Below the pieces are notes generated by a model. The model searched no databases. It saw nothing but the letters and a program-made list of their open reading frames with translations, and was not told where the DNA came from. A program made the translations under genes and the position numbers. From contig CARDPF010000108.1 of NCBI GenBank assembly GCA_948960675.1, positions 1 through 9,526 of the forward strand: a stretch of DNA of 9,526 bases, given 5' to 3'. This stretch comes from an uncultured Eisenbergiella sp. (lineage in GTDB: Bacteria; Bacillota; Clostridia; Lachnospirales; Lachnospiraceae). Below are positions 1-6,911 of this stretch, one piece after another (the stretch's first letter is position 1; the number at the start of each line of letters is the position of its first letter).

Positions 1-918
1 AAAATGATGCGCAAAAAGAATATCACCCTAAACGGCAAAAAATGTGCGGGAAGCGAAAAGCTGTGCACAGGCGATACGCTTACCTTTTTTTTGTCTGAGG
101 AAACGATGGAAAAGTTTGGGGCAGGGGTGTTACAGGAGTGCGACACCTCCGCTTATGAAAGGGCGGTTGGCTTATGGGGGGCGCTCCCGGTAGTTTATGA
201 GGACGCACACATTTTGGCAGTCAATAAGCCCGCCGGAATTTTATCGCAAAAGTCCCTGCCGGATGATTTGTCCCTAAACGAGTGGATGATCGGGTATTTG
301 CTAAGGGCCAAATCTACCGACGCCGGTAAGCTTTCCGTATTCAAACCGTCCGTCTGCAACCGTCTGGACCGGAATACCAGCGGGCTGGTGCTTTGTGGCA
401 AAAGCCTGCGGGGAAGCCAGTTTGTGGCACAGCTAATCAAAGAACACCGGATCCAAAAATATTACCGGCTTGTGGTAAAAGGGCGGGTGAAAGAAGAAAA
501 GCTGCTCACTTCCTGGCTGGCAAAAGATTCCCTGACGAATCAGGCGCATATTTTTTCACAGCCAGCCGAAGGCGCGCGGCAAATCCAGACAAGGATTCGT
601 CCGTTGGGTTACGGGAGTTTGCCGGGAAAACTGGATTGTACTTATGTAGAGGCACAGCTGTTTACCGGGAAAACCCACCAGATCCGGGCACAGCTTTCGG
701 ACATGGGACATCCGATTTTGGGGGATGTAAAGTATGGCGACAGCCAGACAAACGGAATTTGCAGGAAATTCGGGGTCAAACGCCAGCTTTTGCACGCTTT
801 TTGCGTCACCTTTCCCGGCGGTCTGGAAGAACCGTTTGCACCGCTTGGTGAAAAGACGGTCATGGCGCCGCTACCCCATGATTTTGCGGATTTTTTGGAA
901 AGACTGCATATGGAGTAA
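1..918 (+). CDS. RluA-family 23S rRNA pseudouridine synthase (5' end outside window)
   Basis: This protein isomerises specific uridines of ribosomal RNA (or tRNA) to pseudouridine in the cytoplasm. Counting from the first ATG at 4, residues 1-40 are the second half of an S4-like RNA-binding domain (RKKNITLNGKK, then a GD turn). Such domains normally begin about 20 residues earlier, and codon 1-3 (AAA, Lys) is open, so the true start lies left of the window. The catalytic domain follows: VNKPAGIL near 73-80, the RLDRNTSG motif at 120-127 with catalytic Asp122, KYYRLVVKG at 152-160, and GKTHQIRAQL at 222-231 followed by GHPILGD. The usual HRLD is NRLD here. The family is certain. Which member (RluC/RluD/YhcT type) and which uridine cannot be told. 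recU follows after 9 bases, so the two are probably co-transcribed. Confidence 0.9.
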   Translation, partial: KMMRKKNITLNGKKCAGSEKLCTGDTLTFFLSEETMEKFGAGVLQECDTSAYERAVGLWGALPVVYEDAHILAVNKPAGILSQKSLPDDLSLNEWMIGYLLRAKSTDAGKLSVFKPSVCNRLDRNTSGLVLCGKSLRGSQFVAQLIKEHRIQKYYRLVVKGRVKEEKLLTSWLAKDSLTNQAHIFSQPAEGARQIQTRIRPLGYGSLPGKLDCTYVEAQLFTGKTHQIRAQLSDMGHPILGDVKYGDSQTNGICRKFGVKRQLLHAFCVTFPGGLEEPFAPLGEKTVMAPLPHDFADFLERLHME

Positions 919-927
919 AGGATTTTT

Positions 928-1464
928 ATGGCGACTTGGAATTCGAGGGGGCTTCGGGGATCCACGTTGGAAGACCTGATTAACCGCACAAATGAAAAGT
1001 ATCTGGAGGGAGGACTGGCGCTGATCCAGAAAATCCCCACCCCGATTACCCCCATTCAGATTGATAAGCAACAGCGGCATATTACGCTGGCTTATTTTGA
1101 ACAGAAGAGTACGGTGGACTATATCGGCGTGGTGCAGGGGATTCCGGTCTGCTTTGACGCCAAGGAATGCGCGCAGGATACCTTCAGCCTGCAGAATATC
1201 CATCTGCATCAGGTGCAGTTTATGGAAAACTTTGAAAAGCAGCAGGGCATTTCCTTTTTCCTGATCTATTACACGCACCGGGATCAGTTTTATTACCTGC
1301 CCTTTGTCCACCTGAAATATTTCTGGGACCGGGCGCAGGAGGGAGGGCGCAAAAGCTTTCGGTATGAAGAATTGAATCCGGAATATTTTCTGCCCAAAAA
1401 GCACGGTGTTCTCGTCCCCTATCTGGATATGATGCAAAAGGATCTGTCCGATCGGCCTGACTGA
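928..1464 (+). CDS. recU: Holliday junction resolvase RecU
   Basis: RecU is the Firmicute structure-specific endonuclease that cuts Holliday junctions during recombinational repair and chromosome segregation, and it modulates RecA. The 178-residue protein begins with the family's conserved N-terminus (NSRGLRGSTLEDLINRTNEKYL, residues 5-26), then KIPTPITPIQI. The nuclease core is STVDYIGV (Asp64) and FDAKE (Asp77, Lys79), followed by LQNIHLHQVQFM. Bacillus RecU has Glu where this protein has Asp77, a conservative change within the metal-binding D-E-K set. It lacks the roughly 28-residue disordered N-terminal tail of Bacillus RecU (206 aa), which is normal variation. The ATG at 928 is preceded by AAAGGA. 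In Bacillus recU sits with a penicillin-binding protein gene; here it follows a pseudouridine synthase gene instead. The TGA stop lies about 13 bases from a large inverted repeat that could terminate its transcript. Confidence 0.93.
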   Translation: MATWNSRGLRGSTLEDLINRTNEKYLEGGLALIQKIPTPITPIQIDKQQRHITLAYFEQKSTVDYIGVVQGIPVCFDAKECAQDTFSLQNIHLHQVQFMENFEKQQGISFFLIYYTHRDQFYYLPFVHLKYFWDRAQEGGRKSFRYEELNPEYFLPKKHGVLVPYLDMMQKDLSDRPD

Positions 1465-1477
1465 CAGGGGCAGAAAA

Positions 1478-1574
1478 GGAAATAGGCGCCCCCAAAAGGA
1501 AGCACCAAAAAGGGCGCAGGACCGTTACAGGCTTGCGCCCTTTTTGGCACTTCCTTTTGGGGACGCCTATTTCC
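1478..1574. repeat. Long inverted repeat / hairpin element (41-bp arms, 15-base loop)
   Basis: Left arm 1478-1518 and right arm 1534-1574 are reverse complements at 38 of 41 positions with no gaps; the loop is 1519-1533. The outer end reads GGAAATAGG and the inner end GGGCGCA. The three differences (left positions 1489, 1503 and 1504) are all transitions. They would be A-C mismatches in a + strand transcript but G-U wobbles in a - strand transcript, so a - strand RNA could pair along all 41 positions. This is far longer than an ordinary terminator and resembles a REP- or MITE-like intergenic repeat, but whether it recurs in the genome cannot be seen from one copy. It lies entirely between the recU stop and the his promoter and encodes no recognisable protein. 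Confidence 0.85.
1512..1545 (+). terminator. Possible intrinsic terminator for the rluA-like gene and recU
   Basis: The inner part of the long inverted repeat, GGGCGCA (1512-1518) and TGCGCCC (1534-1540), is followed at once by TTTTT (1541-1545). This fits a GC-rich stem plus U-run terminator on the + strand, although the 15-base loop is large and the U-run is itself part of the longer stem. Its placement after the recU stop and before a fresh promoter supports a boundary between two transcription units. Confidence 0.5.
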
Positions 1575-1638
1575 TGCCGTCGTTGTGCCGTGACAGGTCA
1601 GACAACAATATAGTGAAATTGATTTCCGTGTTTAATAC

Positions 1639-1667
1639 TTGCAAGAAGTGTGAAGGCAGTTTATAAT
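1639..1667 (+). promoter_or_regulatory. Sigma-A type promoter of the his operon
   Basis: TTGCAA at 1639-1644 (4 of 6 to the -35 consensus), a 17-base spacer, and a perfect TATAAT at 1662-1667. Transcription would start near 1673-1675, about 30 bases before the hisZ ATG at 1704. The leader is therefore too short for a T-box riboswitch or a classical His attenuator. Regulation, if any, would be by a repressor at the promoter or by feedback on HisZG. Confidence 0.75.
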
Positions 1668-1703
1668 AGGAGAGATCATGAAAAAGGGAAGGAAAGGGTT
1701 TGC

Positions 1704-2909
1704 ATGAAAACGTCGCTTTTGCATACGCCGGAGGGCGTGCGGGATATCTATGGGGAGGAATATGTGAGAAAGCTGTGGGTGGAGAAGCAGCTGCATGATA
1801 CCATCCGGTTATATGGATACCAGGATATCCAGACGCCCACGTTTGAATTTTTTGACGTATACAGCCGTGAGATTGGAACCACCCCTTCGGCACAGTTGTA
1901 CAAGTTTTTTGACAAAGAGGGAAATACTTTGTCCCTCAGGCCGGATTTTACCCCTTCCTGTGCCAGGTGTGCGGCGAAATATTTTATGGATGAGACCAGG
2001 CCCATCCGTTTTACGTACAGCGGCAATACGTTTACCAATACGCTGAACCTGCAGGGAAAGCTCAAAGAAGTCACGCAGACGGGGGCGGAGTTGATGATGG
2101 ACGATTCCGTGGAGGCGGACGCGGAAATGATCGGAATGGTCATTGATGCCATGAAAAGCTGCGGACTTACGGATTTTTTGATCACTGTGGGGGAAGTGGA
2201 GTATTTCAAGGGAATCTGCTCGCAGGCCGGGATTTCCGAGGAAGTGGAAGTAAGCCTGCGGGAATATATATCCTCCAAAAACTATTTCGGTGCCCAGGAA
2301 TTGCTGGAGGAGCACAAGGTGCGCAAGGACTATGCAGGCGTGCTGCTCCGGCTGGCAGATACGGTGCTGGATACCGACGATTTGTCGGAGGCCAAACAGC
2401 TGGTGAACAATGAACGTTCGCTTATGGCGATCGAGAGGCTGCAGGCGCTTTGGGAGGCTTTGCGGGCGTATGGCGTTGAGAAATATGTCACTTTTGATTT
2501 GGGGCTTTTGAGCAAATACAATTATTATACCGGTGTGATTTTTAAGGGATATACCTACGGCGTGGGGGATGCCATCGTAAACGGCGGCCGGTATGACCGG
2601 CTGTTGTCTTTTTTCGGCAAGCAGGCCCCGGCCATCGGTTTTATGGTGGTGGTGGATGATCTGATGGAGGCGCTTGTCCGACAAAAAAGCCTCCCGCCGG
2701 TTCCTGCGGACGGTGTGCTGCTTTTTTATGAGAGGGGTGCGTTTGGCCCTGCACTGGCAAAGGCGCAAAAAATGCGGCAGGAAAATATCCGGGTGGAATT
2801 GACCCTGTTTACACAGGATACCGGCGGTCTGGCCGCCTATGCCAGGGGACGGATGGCCGGTTCGGTTCTTGTGATGCGGGAGGGCGGCGTTTTGGAAAGA
2901 TTGGTTTAA
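1704..2909 (+). CDS. hisZ: ATP phosphoribosyltransferase regulatory subunit HisZ
   Basis: HisZ is a catalytically inactive histidyl-tRNA synthetase paralogue. It assembles with short-form HisG into the hetero-octameric enzyme that commits PRPP and ATP to histidine synthesis and carries the feedback response to histidine. The 401-residue protein shows the class II synthetase core: TPEGVRDIYGEE near 8-19, SLRPDFTPSCARCAAKYF at 77-94 (motif-2 region), FTYSGNTF at 103-110, and YYTGVIFKGY plus VNGGRYDRL at 274-283 and 292-300. Residues 336-401 resemble a reduced anticodon-binding domain. The reading frame is open back to a GTG at 1650, but that lies inside the promoter. ATG 1704 has AAGGAAAGGG five bases upstream and starts at the conserved N-terminus. 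A true HisRS is unlikely because the gene heads a his operon directly before a short HisG. Confidence 0.93.
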   Translation: MKTSLLHTPEGVRDIYGEEYVRKLWVEKQLHDTIRLYGYQDIQTPTFEFFDVYSREIGTTPSAQLYKFFDKEGNTLSLRPDFTPSCARCAAKYFMDETRPIRFTYSGNTFTNTLNLQGKLKEVTQTGAELMMDDSVEADAEMIGMVIDAMKSCGLTDFLITVGEVEYFKGICSQAGISEEVEVSLREYISSKNYFGAQELLEEHKVRKDYAGVLLRLADTVLDTDDLSEAKQLVNNERSLMAIERLQALWEALRAYGVEKYVTFDLGLLSKYNYYTGVIFKGYTYGVGDAIVNGGRYDRLLSFFGKQAPAIGFMVVVDDLMEALVRQKSLPPVPADGVLLFYERGAFGPALAKAQKMRQENIRVELTLFTQDTGGLAAYARGRMAGSVLVMREGGVLERLV

Positions 2910-2942
2910 GTGCCCGTAAAGGCGGGCGGACGGGAGCAAAGC

Positions 2943-3590
2943 ATGGAAGAAAAGAGATACCTTACCTTCGCCCTCACGAAAGGCAGGCTGGCGGGCAAGA
3001 CGCTGGCGCTTTTGGAAAAGATCGGCATTACCTGTGAGGAAATGAAGGATAAGGATTCCCGCAGGCTTATTTTTGTCAACGAGGAACAAAGGCTGCGCTT
3101 CTTTTTGGCAAAGGGGCCGGATGTGCCCACATATGTGGAATACGGGGCGGCGGACATTGGCGTTGTGGGAAAGGATGAACTTTTGGAGGAAGGACGCCGG
3201 GTACACGAGGTATTGGATTTGGGATTTGGAAACTGCAGGATGTGCGTCTGCGGCCCTGAAAGCGCAAAGGAACTGCTCAGGCACCATGAGAGGATACGGG
3301 TGGCAAGCAAATATCCGGTGATTGCCAAGGATTATTTTTATAACAAAAAGCATCAAACCGTGGATATCATAAAGCTGAACGGTTCGGTGGAACTTGGGCC
3401 GATCGTGGGGCTTTCCGATGTGATTGTGGACATTGTGGAGACCGGCTCCACCCTGCGGGAGAACGGGCTTGCCGTGCTGGAGGAGATCTGCCCGCTGTCG
3501 GCGCGCATGATCGTCAACCGGGTGAGTATGCAGATGGAAACGGAAAGGATCCGTTCGATTTTGTTACAGTTACGGCAGCAGTTGGCATAA
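2943..3590 (+). CDS. hisG: ATP phosphoribosyltransferase catalytic subunit, short form
   Basis: HisG condenses ATP with PRPP to give phosphoribosyl-ATP, the first step of histidine biosynthesis. At 215 residues it is the short form, lacking the C-terminal regulatory domain of long HisG, and so needs HisZ, encoded just upstream. Visible motifs are LTFALTKGRLAGKTLALLEK at the N-terminus, AKGPDVPTYVEYGAADIGVVGKD at about 56-78, KLNGSVELGPIVGLSD at 144-159, and the PRPP-binding loop DIVETGSTLREN at 163-174. The frame opens at a GTG (2910) immediately after the hisZ stop, adding 11 untypical residues. I chose the ATG at 2943 because GGGAG lies six bases upstream and the protein then begins at the family's usual point. 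A small GCCCG/CGGGC hairpin (2912-2927) sits between the two genes. Confidence 0.95.
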   Translation: MEEKRYLTFALTKGRLAGKTLALLEKIGITCEEMKDKDSRRLIFVNEEQRLRFFLAKGPDVPTYVEYGAADIGVVGKDELLEEGRRVHEVLDLGFGNCRMCVCGPESAKELLRHHERIRVASKYPVIAKDYFYNKKHQTVDIIKLNGSVELGPIVGLSDVIVDIVETGSTLRENGLAVLEEICPLSARMIVNRVSMQMETERIRSILLQLRQQLA

Positions 3591-3624
3591 GCACGTCCCG
3601 TCAGGTGGGAAGGGAGGGAGTATT

Positions 3625-4914
3625 ATGAGAATCGTCAAGTTAACGGCCACGAGCAAAGAGAATCTTTTACAGGATTTGCTGAAGAGAAGCCCTAATCATT
3701 ATGGGCAGTATGAGGAGACGGTGGCGGCCATCGTGGAGGATGTGAAAAAGAACGGGGATAGTGCCTTGTTTTCCTATACCGAACAGTTTGACCACTGTAA
3801 AATTGACGCGTCCTGCATCCGGGTAAGCGCCGCCGAGATTGAGGAGGCTTACGCAAAGGTGGACGCCGCATTTGTGGAGACCATGAAGAAAAGCGCCCGA
3901 AACATACGGCGTTTTCACGAAAAGCAGCTGCAAAACAGCTGGTTTGACGCGCAGGAGGACGGTACGATTTTAGGGGTCAAAATCACCCCGATCCAGACGG
4001 CCGGGGTATATGCGCCGGGCGGCAGGGCGGCTTATCCCTCCAGCGTACTGATGAATGTGATTCCGGCAAAGGTAGCTAAGGTGGGGCGGATTATTCTGGC
4101 GACCCCGCCGGACAGGGAAGGAAAGGTGACGCCAGGGACTTTGGTGGCGGCACATATAGCGGGCGTGGATGAGATTTACAAGATGGGAGGGGCGCAGGCG
4201 ATTGCGGCCATGGCGTTTGGTACCCAAAGTGTTCCGAAGGTGGATAAAATCACAGGCCCCGGCAATATCTTTGTGGCTTTGGCCAAAAAAGCCTGCTTTG
4301 GGTACGTGGGTATCGACTCCATAGCAGGGCCCAGTGAGATTTTGGTTATTGCGGACGGGACGGCCAATCCGCGCTTTGTGGCGGCCGACCTTTTGTCGCA
4401 GGCGGAACACGACGAACTTGCCAGTGCGATTTTGGTTACCACCAGTGAGGAACTGGCCAATGCCGTTTTAAGGGAAACACAAAAGATGACAGAGAAGCTT
4501 TCCCGGAAAGAGATTATCCGAAAATCCCTGGAAAATTACGGCTATATTTTGCTGGTGGACAGTCTTTTGGAGGCGGTGGAAGCGGCCAATGATATCGCTT
4601 CCGAACATTTGGAGATTTTGACGAAAGATCCGTATGCGGTCATGACCAAAATCAAAAATGCGGGCGCCATTTTTTTGGGGGAATATTCCTCGGAACCTTT
4701 GGGGGACTATTTTGCAGGGCCGAACCATGTGCTGCCCACCAACGGGACGGCGCGGTTTTTCTCCCCGTTAAACGTAGACGATTTTTGTAAAAAAACCAGC
4801 GTGATTTCCTATTCCAGGGATGCGCTGTCAAAGGCATGTCCGGATATCGCCACTTTTGCCGAAAACGAGGGACTGACGGCCCATGCGAATTCCGTGAAAA
4901 TCCGGTTTGAGTAA
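3625..4914 (+). CDS. hisD: Histidinol dehydrogenase
   Basis: HisD carries out the last two steps of the pathway, oxidising L-histidinol through histidinal to L-histidine with two NAD+ and a zinc ion. The 429-residue length is standard. The protein contains GVYAPGGRAAYPSSVLMN at 127-144, the MGGAQAIAAMAFGT segment at 187-200, and the signature GIDSIAGPSEILVIADG at 229-245. The zinc ligands align without gaps to the E. coli enzyme as Gln259, His262 (SQAEHDE), Asp361 and His420 (LTAHANS). The catalytic pair is Glu327-His328 (SEHLE). GGGAGGGAG four bases before the ATG is a very strong ribosome binding site. The 34-base gap from hisG fits a single operon. All key residues are present, so it should be active. 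Confidence 0.97.
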   Translation: MRIVKLTATSKENLLQDLLKRSPNHYGQYEETVAAIVEDVKKNGDSALFSYTEQFDHCKIDASCIRVSAAEIEEAYAKVDAAFVETMKKSARNIRRFHEKQLQNSWFDAQEDGTILGVKITPIQTAGVYAPGGRAAYPSSVLMNVIPAKVAKVGRIILATPPDREGKVTPGTLVAAHIAGVDEIYKMGGAQAIAAMAFGTQSVPKVDKITGPGNIFVALAKKACFGYVGIDSIAGPSEILVIADGTANPRFVAADLLSQAEHDELASAILVTTSEELANAVLRETQKMTEKLSRKEIIRKSLENYGYILLVDSLLEAVEAANDIASEHLEILTKDPYAVMTKIKNAGAIFLGEYSSEPLGDYFAGPNHVLPTNGTARFFSPLNVDDFCKKTSVISYSRDALSKACPDIATFAENEGLTAHANSVKIRFE

Positions 4915-4925
4915 AGGGAAGCAAA

Positions 4926-4949
4926 ATGCCGCATCTGCGGCGGAAATGA
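4926..4949 (+). other. Seven-codon minicistron overlapping a possible hisB start
   Basis: An ATG at 4926 has AAAGGGAA about six bases upstream and encodes MPHLRRK before a TGA at 4947-4949. The TGA overlaps an in-frame hisB ATG (4946) as ATGA. A small hairpin, GCCGC/GCGGC with a 4-base loop (4928-4941), lies within it. It could couple hisB translation to ribosomes ending here, or be chance. No protein function is claimed. Confidence 0.25.
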
Positions 4950-4957
4950 GAGGAAAA

Positions 4958-5545
4958 ATGGAGAGACAGGCTTTGGTTGCGCGCACGACGAAGGAAACCG
5001 ACATTCACGTGGAGTTTTGCGTGGACGGTACCGGAAAATCATCCGTCGATACCGGGATCGGCTTCCTGAATCATATGCTGGAGGGATTTGCCCGGCATGG
5101 ATTCTTTGACCTGTCCGTCAGCGTCAAAGGGGATTTGGAGGTGGACGGCCACCACACGGTGGAAGACTGCGGCATTGTGCTGGGACAGGCGATTGCCTCC
5201 GCCCTGCAGGAAAAAGAAGGGATCAGGCGTTACGGCTATTTCCTGCTTCCCATGGACGATGCACTGGTGGCATGCGCGGTGGATTTGTGCGGGAGGCCTT
5301 ATCTCAATTTTTCCTATGATTTTCCGGTTTTGATGATCGGCGATTTGGATACCCAGTTGATCCGGGAGTTTTTCTATGCGGTTTCCTATGCGGCAGGGAT
5401 GAACCTGCATATCAAGGTGCTGGACGGCATAAACGGCCACCATATTGCGGAAGCGATGTTTAAGGCTTTTGCCAAAGCGCTGGATATGGCCACCGGATTT
5501 GACCAGCGGGTGACAGGGGTGCTTTCCACAAAGGGAACTTTGTAA
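4958..5545 (+). CDS. hisB: Imidazoleglycerol-phosphate dehydratase
   Basis: HisB dehydrates imidazoleglycerol phosphate to imidazoleacetol phosphate using a di-manganese centre, as a 24-mer in the cytoplasm. From the ATG at 4958 it is 195 residues, the standard monofunctional length, with no fused histidinol-phosphatase domain. Motifs are RTTKETDIHVEF at 9-20, GFLNHMLEGFARHG at 35-48, the first metal motif HHTVED at 65-70, and the second metal motif HHIAE at 161-165, ending in LSTKGTL. The more usual GFxDHML reads GFLNHML and DLSGRP reads DLCGRP; these are mild variants. Other in-frame starts are ATG 4946 (199 aa) and TTG 4907, which overlaps the hisD stop. I prefer 4958 because GAGG lies four bases upstream and the N-terminus fits the family, but 4946 is credible. 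Confidence 0.94.
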   Translation: MERQALVARTTKETDIHVEFCVDGTGKSSVDTGIGFLNHMLEGFARHGFFDLSVSVKGDLEVDGHHTVEDCGIVLGQAIASALQEKEGIRRYGYFLLPMDDALVACAVDLCGRPYLNFSYDFPVLMIGDLDTQLIREFFYAVSYAAGMNLHIKVLDGINGHHIAEAMFKAFAKALDMATGFDQRVTGVLSTKGTL

Positions 5546-5595
5546 GATACGGTTTGGGCAGTTTGAAGGGTAGTCAAAAAAGGAGCAAAATTACG

Positions 5596-6885
5596 ATGGA
5601 CGGTAAAAGATTCATTCCCTGTATTTATTTGTGTCAGAAGCGTGCGGTGTCCGGACTGAAAAACCGCCGGGAGGTCAGTCTGGATCCGGTAGGGCTTGCC
5701 AGGGAATATGCCCTGCACAAATGTGATGCCATTTATGTACATGATATGTCCGAAAAGGATCAGGAGCATGAGGAGGCGCTGGATATCATCCGCCAAATAT
5801 GTGCAAATGTGGCGGTTTTGGTGATCGGAACAGGAAACATAAAGCGGCTGGAGGATGTCAAAAAACTTTTATATGCCGGGTGCAGACAGGTGATGCTGGA
5901 TCTGACGGATCCTGTACAGGCAAAGCTTTTGCCACAAGCGTCCCAGCGCTTTGGAAAAGAAAAGATTGTCGTAGGGGTGGAAACGCCCTTTTTGCTCAAA
6001 GAAAACCAGGAGGAAATCCGTTCTTATGCCTGTGAAGCGTTTCTGTTTAACGGGGCGGGGGTTAAGGAGGCGGCTGCCTTATCCCCGGTTTTTGTGACCC
6101 CGTTTTTGCCGGAAGTTTCCTTGGAAAAGATAATCGAATTGTTATCCATACCGAATGTGGGCGGTATATTGGGCGATTTGGTGACGGAGAATGTGAAAAA
6201 TATCCAAACCTTAAAAAAATTCTGTCAGGAAAACCATATTCCCATTGCGGGACAGCAGGCGGCCTTTTCCTGGGAGGAACTCAAAAAAGGGCCGGACGGT
6301 CTTGTCACCGTAGTGGTGCAGGACGTCAAAACCGATGCCGTTTTGATGGTGGCCTATATGAACGCGGAGGCCTATTATAGTACCTTGGAGACGGGAATTA
6401 TGACCTATTACAGCAGGAGCCGTCAATCGCTTTGGAAAAAAGGCGAGACCAGCGGCCATTATCAGTATGTGCATTCCCTGACGGCGGACTGTGATTTGGA
6501 CGCCGTTTTGGCAAAAGTCACACAGGTGGGCCCGGCCTGCCACACCGGCTCCTACAGCTGCTTTTTCAACGAGATACAGACCCGTGTCCAACAGGAAGAT
6601 TCCCATAATCCGCGCCGGGTTTTGGAAGAGGTATTCGCTGTCATAGAGGACCGCAAAGAGCATCCCAAGGAAGGCTCCTATACCAATTACCTGTTTGACA
6701 AGGGAATTGATAAAATCTTAAAAAAGCTGGGGGAGGAGGCTGCAGAGATTATTATTGCCGCCAAAAATCCCAATCCCAACGAAGTGATTTACGAAATTTC
6801 GGATTTTCTTTACCATATGATGGTTCTGATGGCGCAAAAGGGTCTGACCTGGGAAGAGATTGCCGCAGAACTGGCAAAGCGATAG
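5596..6885 (+). CDS. hisIE: HisIE bifunctional enzyme with an N-terminal degenerate HisF-like barrel domain
   Basis: HisE hydrolyses phosphoribosyl-ATP to phosphoribosyl-AMP and HisI opens its purine ring, giving ProFAR. A normal HisIE is about 200-220 residues; this one is 429. Residues 1-225 resemble HisF: KRFIPCI at 4-10, LDPVGLAREY, VLVIGTGNIKRLEDVKKLLYAG at about 74-95 (the GGGIR phosphate-loop region), and GILGDLVTENVKNIQTLKKF near the end of the barrel. The HisF catalytic Asp11 is Tyr11, aligned without gaps from the start, and the Asp130 region reads VGVETP, so cyclase activity is unlikely. HisI spans about 226-325: SRSRQSLWKKGETSGH at 273-288, ADCDLDA with the metal-binding aspartates at 297-303, GPACHTGSYSCF at 312-323. 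HisE spans about 341-429: YTNYLFDKGIDKILKKLGEEAAE. Both enzymatic halves look intact. ATG 5596 follows AGGAG by ten bases; an upstream TTG at 5554 is less likely. Confidence 0.93.
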   Translation: MDGKRFIPCIYLCQKRAVSGLKNRREVSLDPVGLAREYALHKCDAIYVHDMSEKDQEHEEALDIIRQICANVAVLVIGTGNIKRLEDVKKLLYAGCRQVMLDLTDPVQAKLLPQASQRFGKEKIVVGVETPFLLKENQEEIRSYACEAFLFNGAGVKEAAALSPVFVTPFLPEVSLEKIIELLSIPNVGGILGDLVTENVKNIQTLKKFCQENHIPIAGQQAAFSWEELKKGPDGLVTVVVQDVKTDAVLMVAYMNAEAYYSTLETGIMTYYSRSRQSLWKKGETSGHYQYVHSLTADCDLDAVLAKVTQVGPACHTGSYSCFFNEIQTRVQQEDSHNPRRVLEEVFAVIEDRKEHPKEGSYTNYLFDKGIDKILKKLGEEAAEIIIAAKNPNPNEVIYEISDFLYHMMVLMAQKGLTWEEIAAELAKR

Positions 6886-6911
6886 TTGCATAAGCGTGGG
6901 ATGGGCGATTG

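Noticed and set aside
1650..1703. GTG start extending hisZ by 18 residues
   Set aside because: The GTG overlaps the promoter spacer, has no ribosome binding site, and the added residues do not belong to the HisZ family N-terminus.
1465..1703. T-box riboswitch or CRISPR-like repeat in the recU-hisZ spacer
   Set aside because: No T-box core sequence or specifier structure is visible, the promoter lies after the hairpin, and the hairpin is one inverted pair rather than an array of direct repeats.
2910..2942. GTG start extending hisG by 11 residues
   Set aside because: It abuts the hisZ stop with no suitable ribosome binding site, while ATG 2943 has GGGAG at ideal distance and fits the family.
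1809..3356. 515-codon open frame on the - strand opposite hisZ and hisG
   Set aside because: It lies wholly antisense to two well-recognised genes, has a composition unlike real proteins here (His, Pro, Arg and Gln rich), and no family resemblance. It is a by-product of codon bias.
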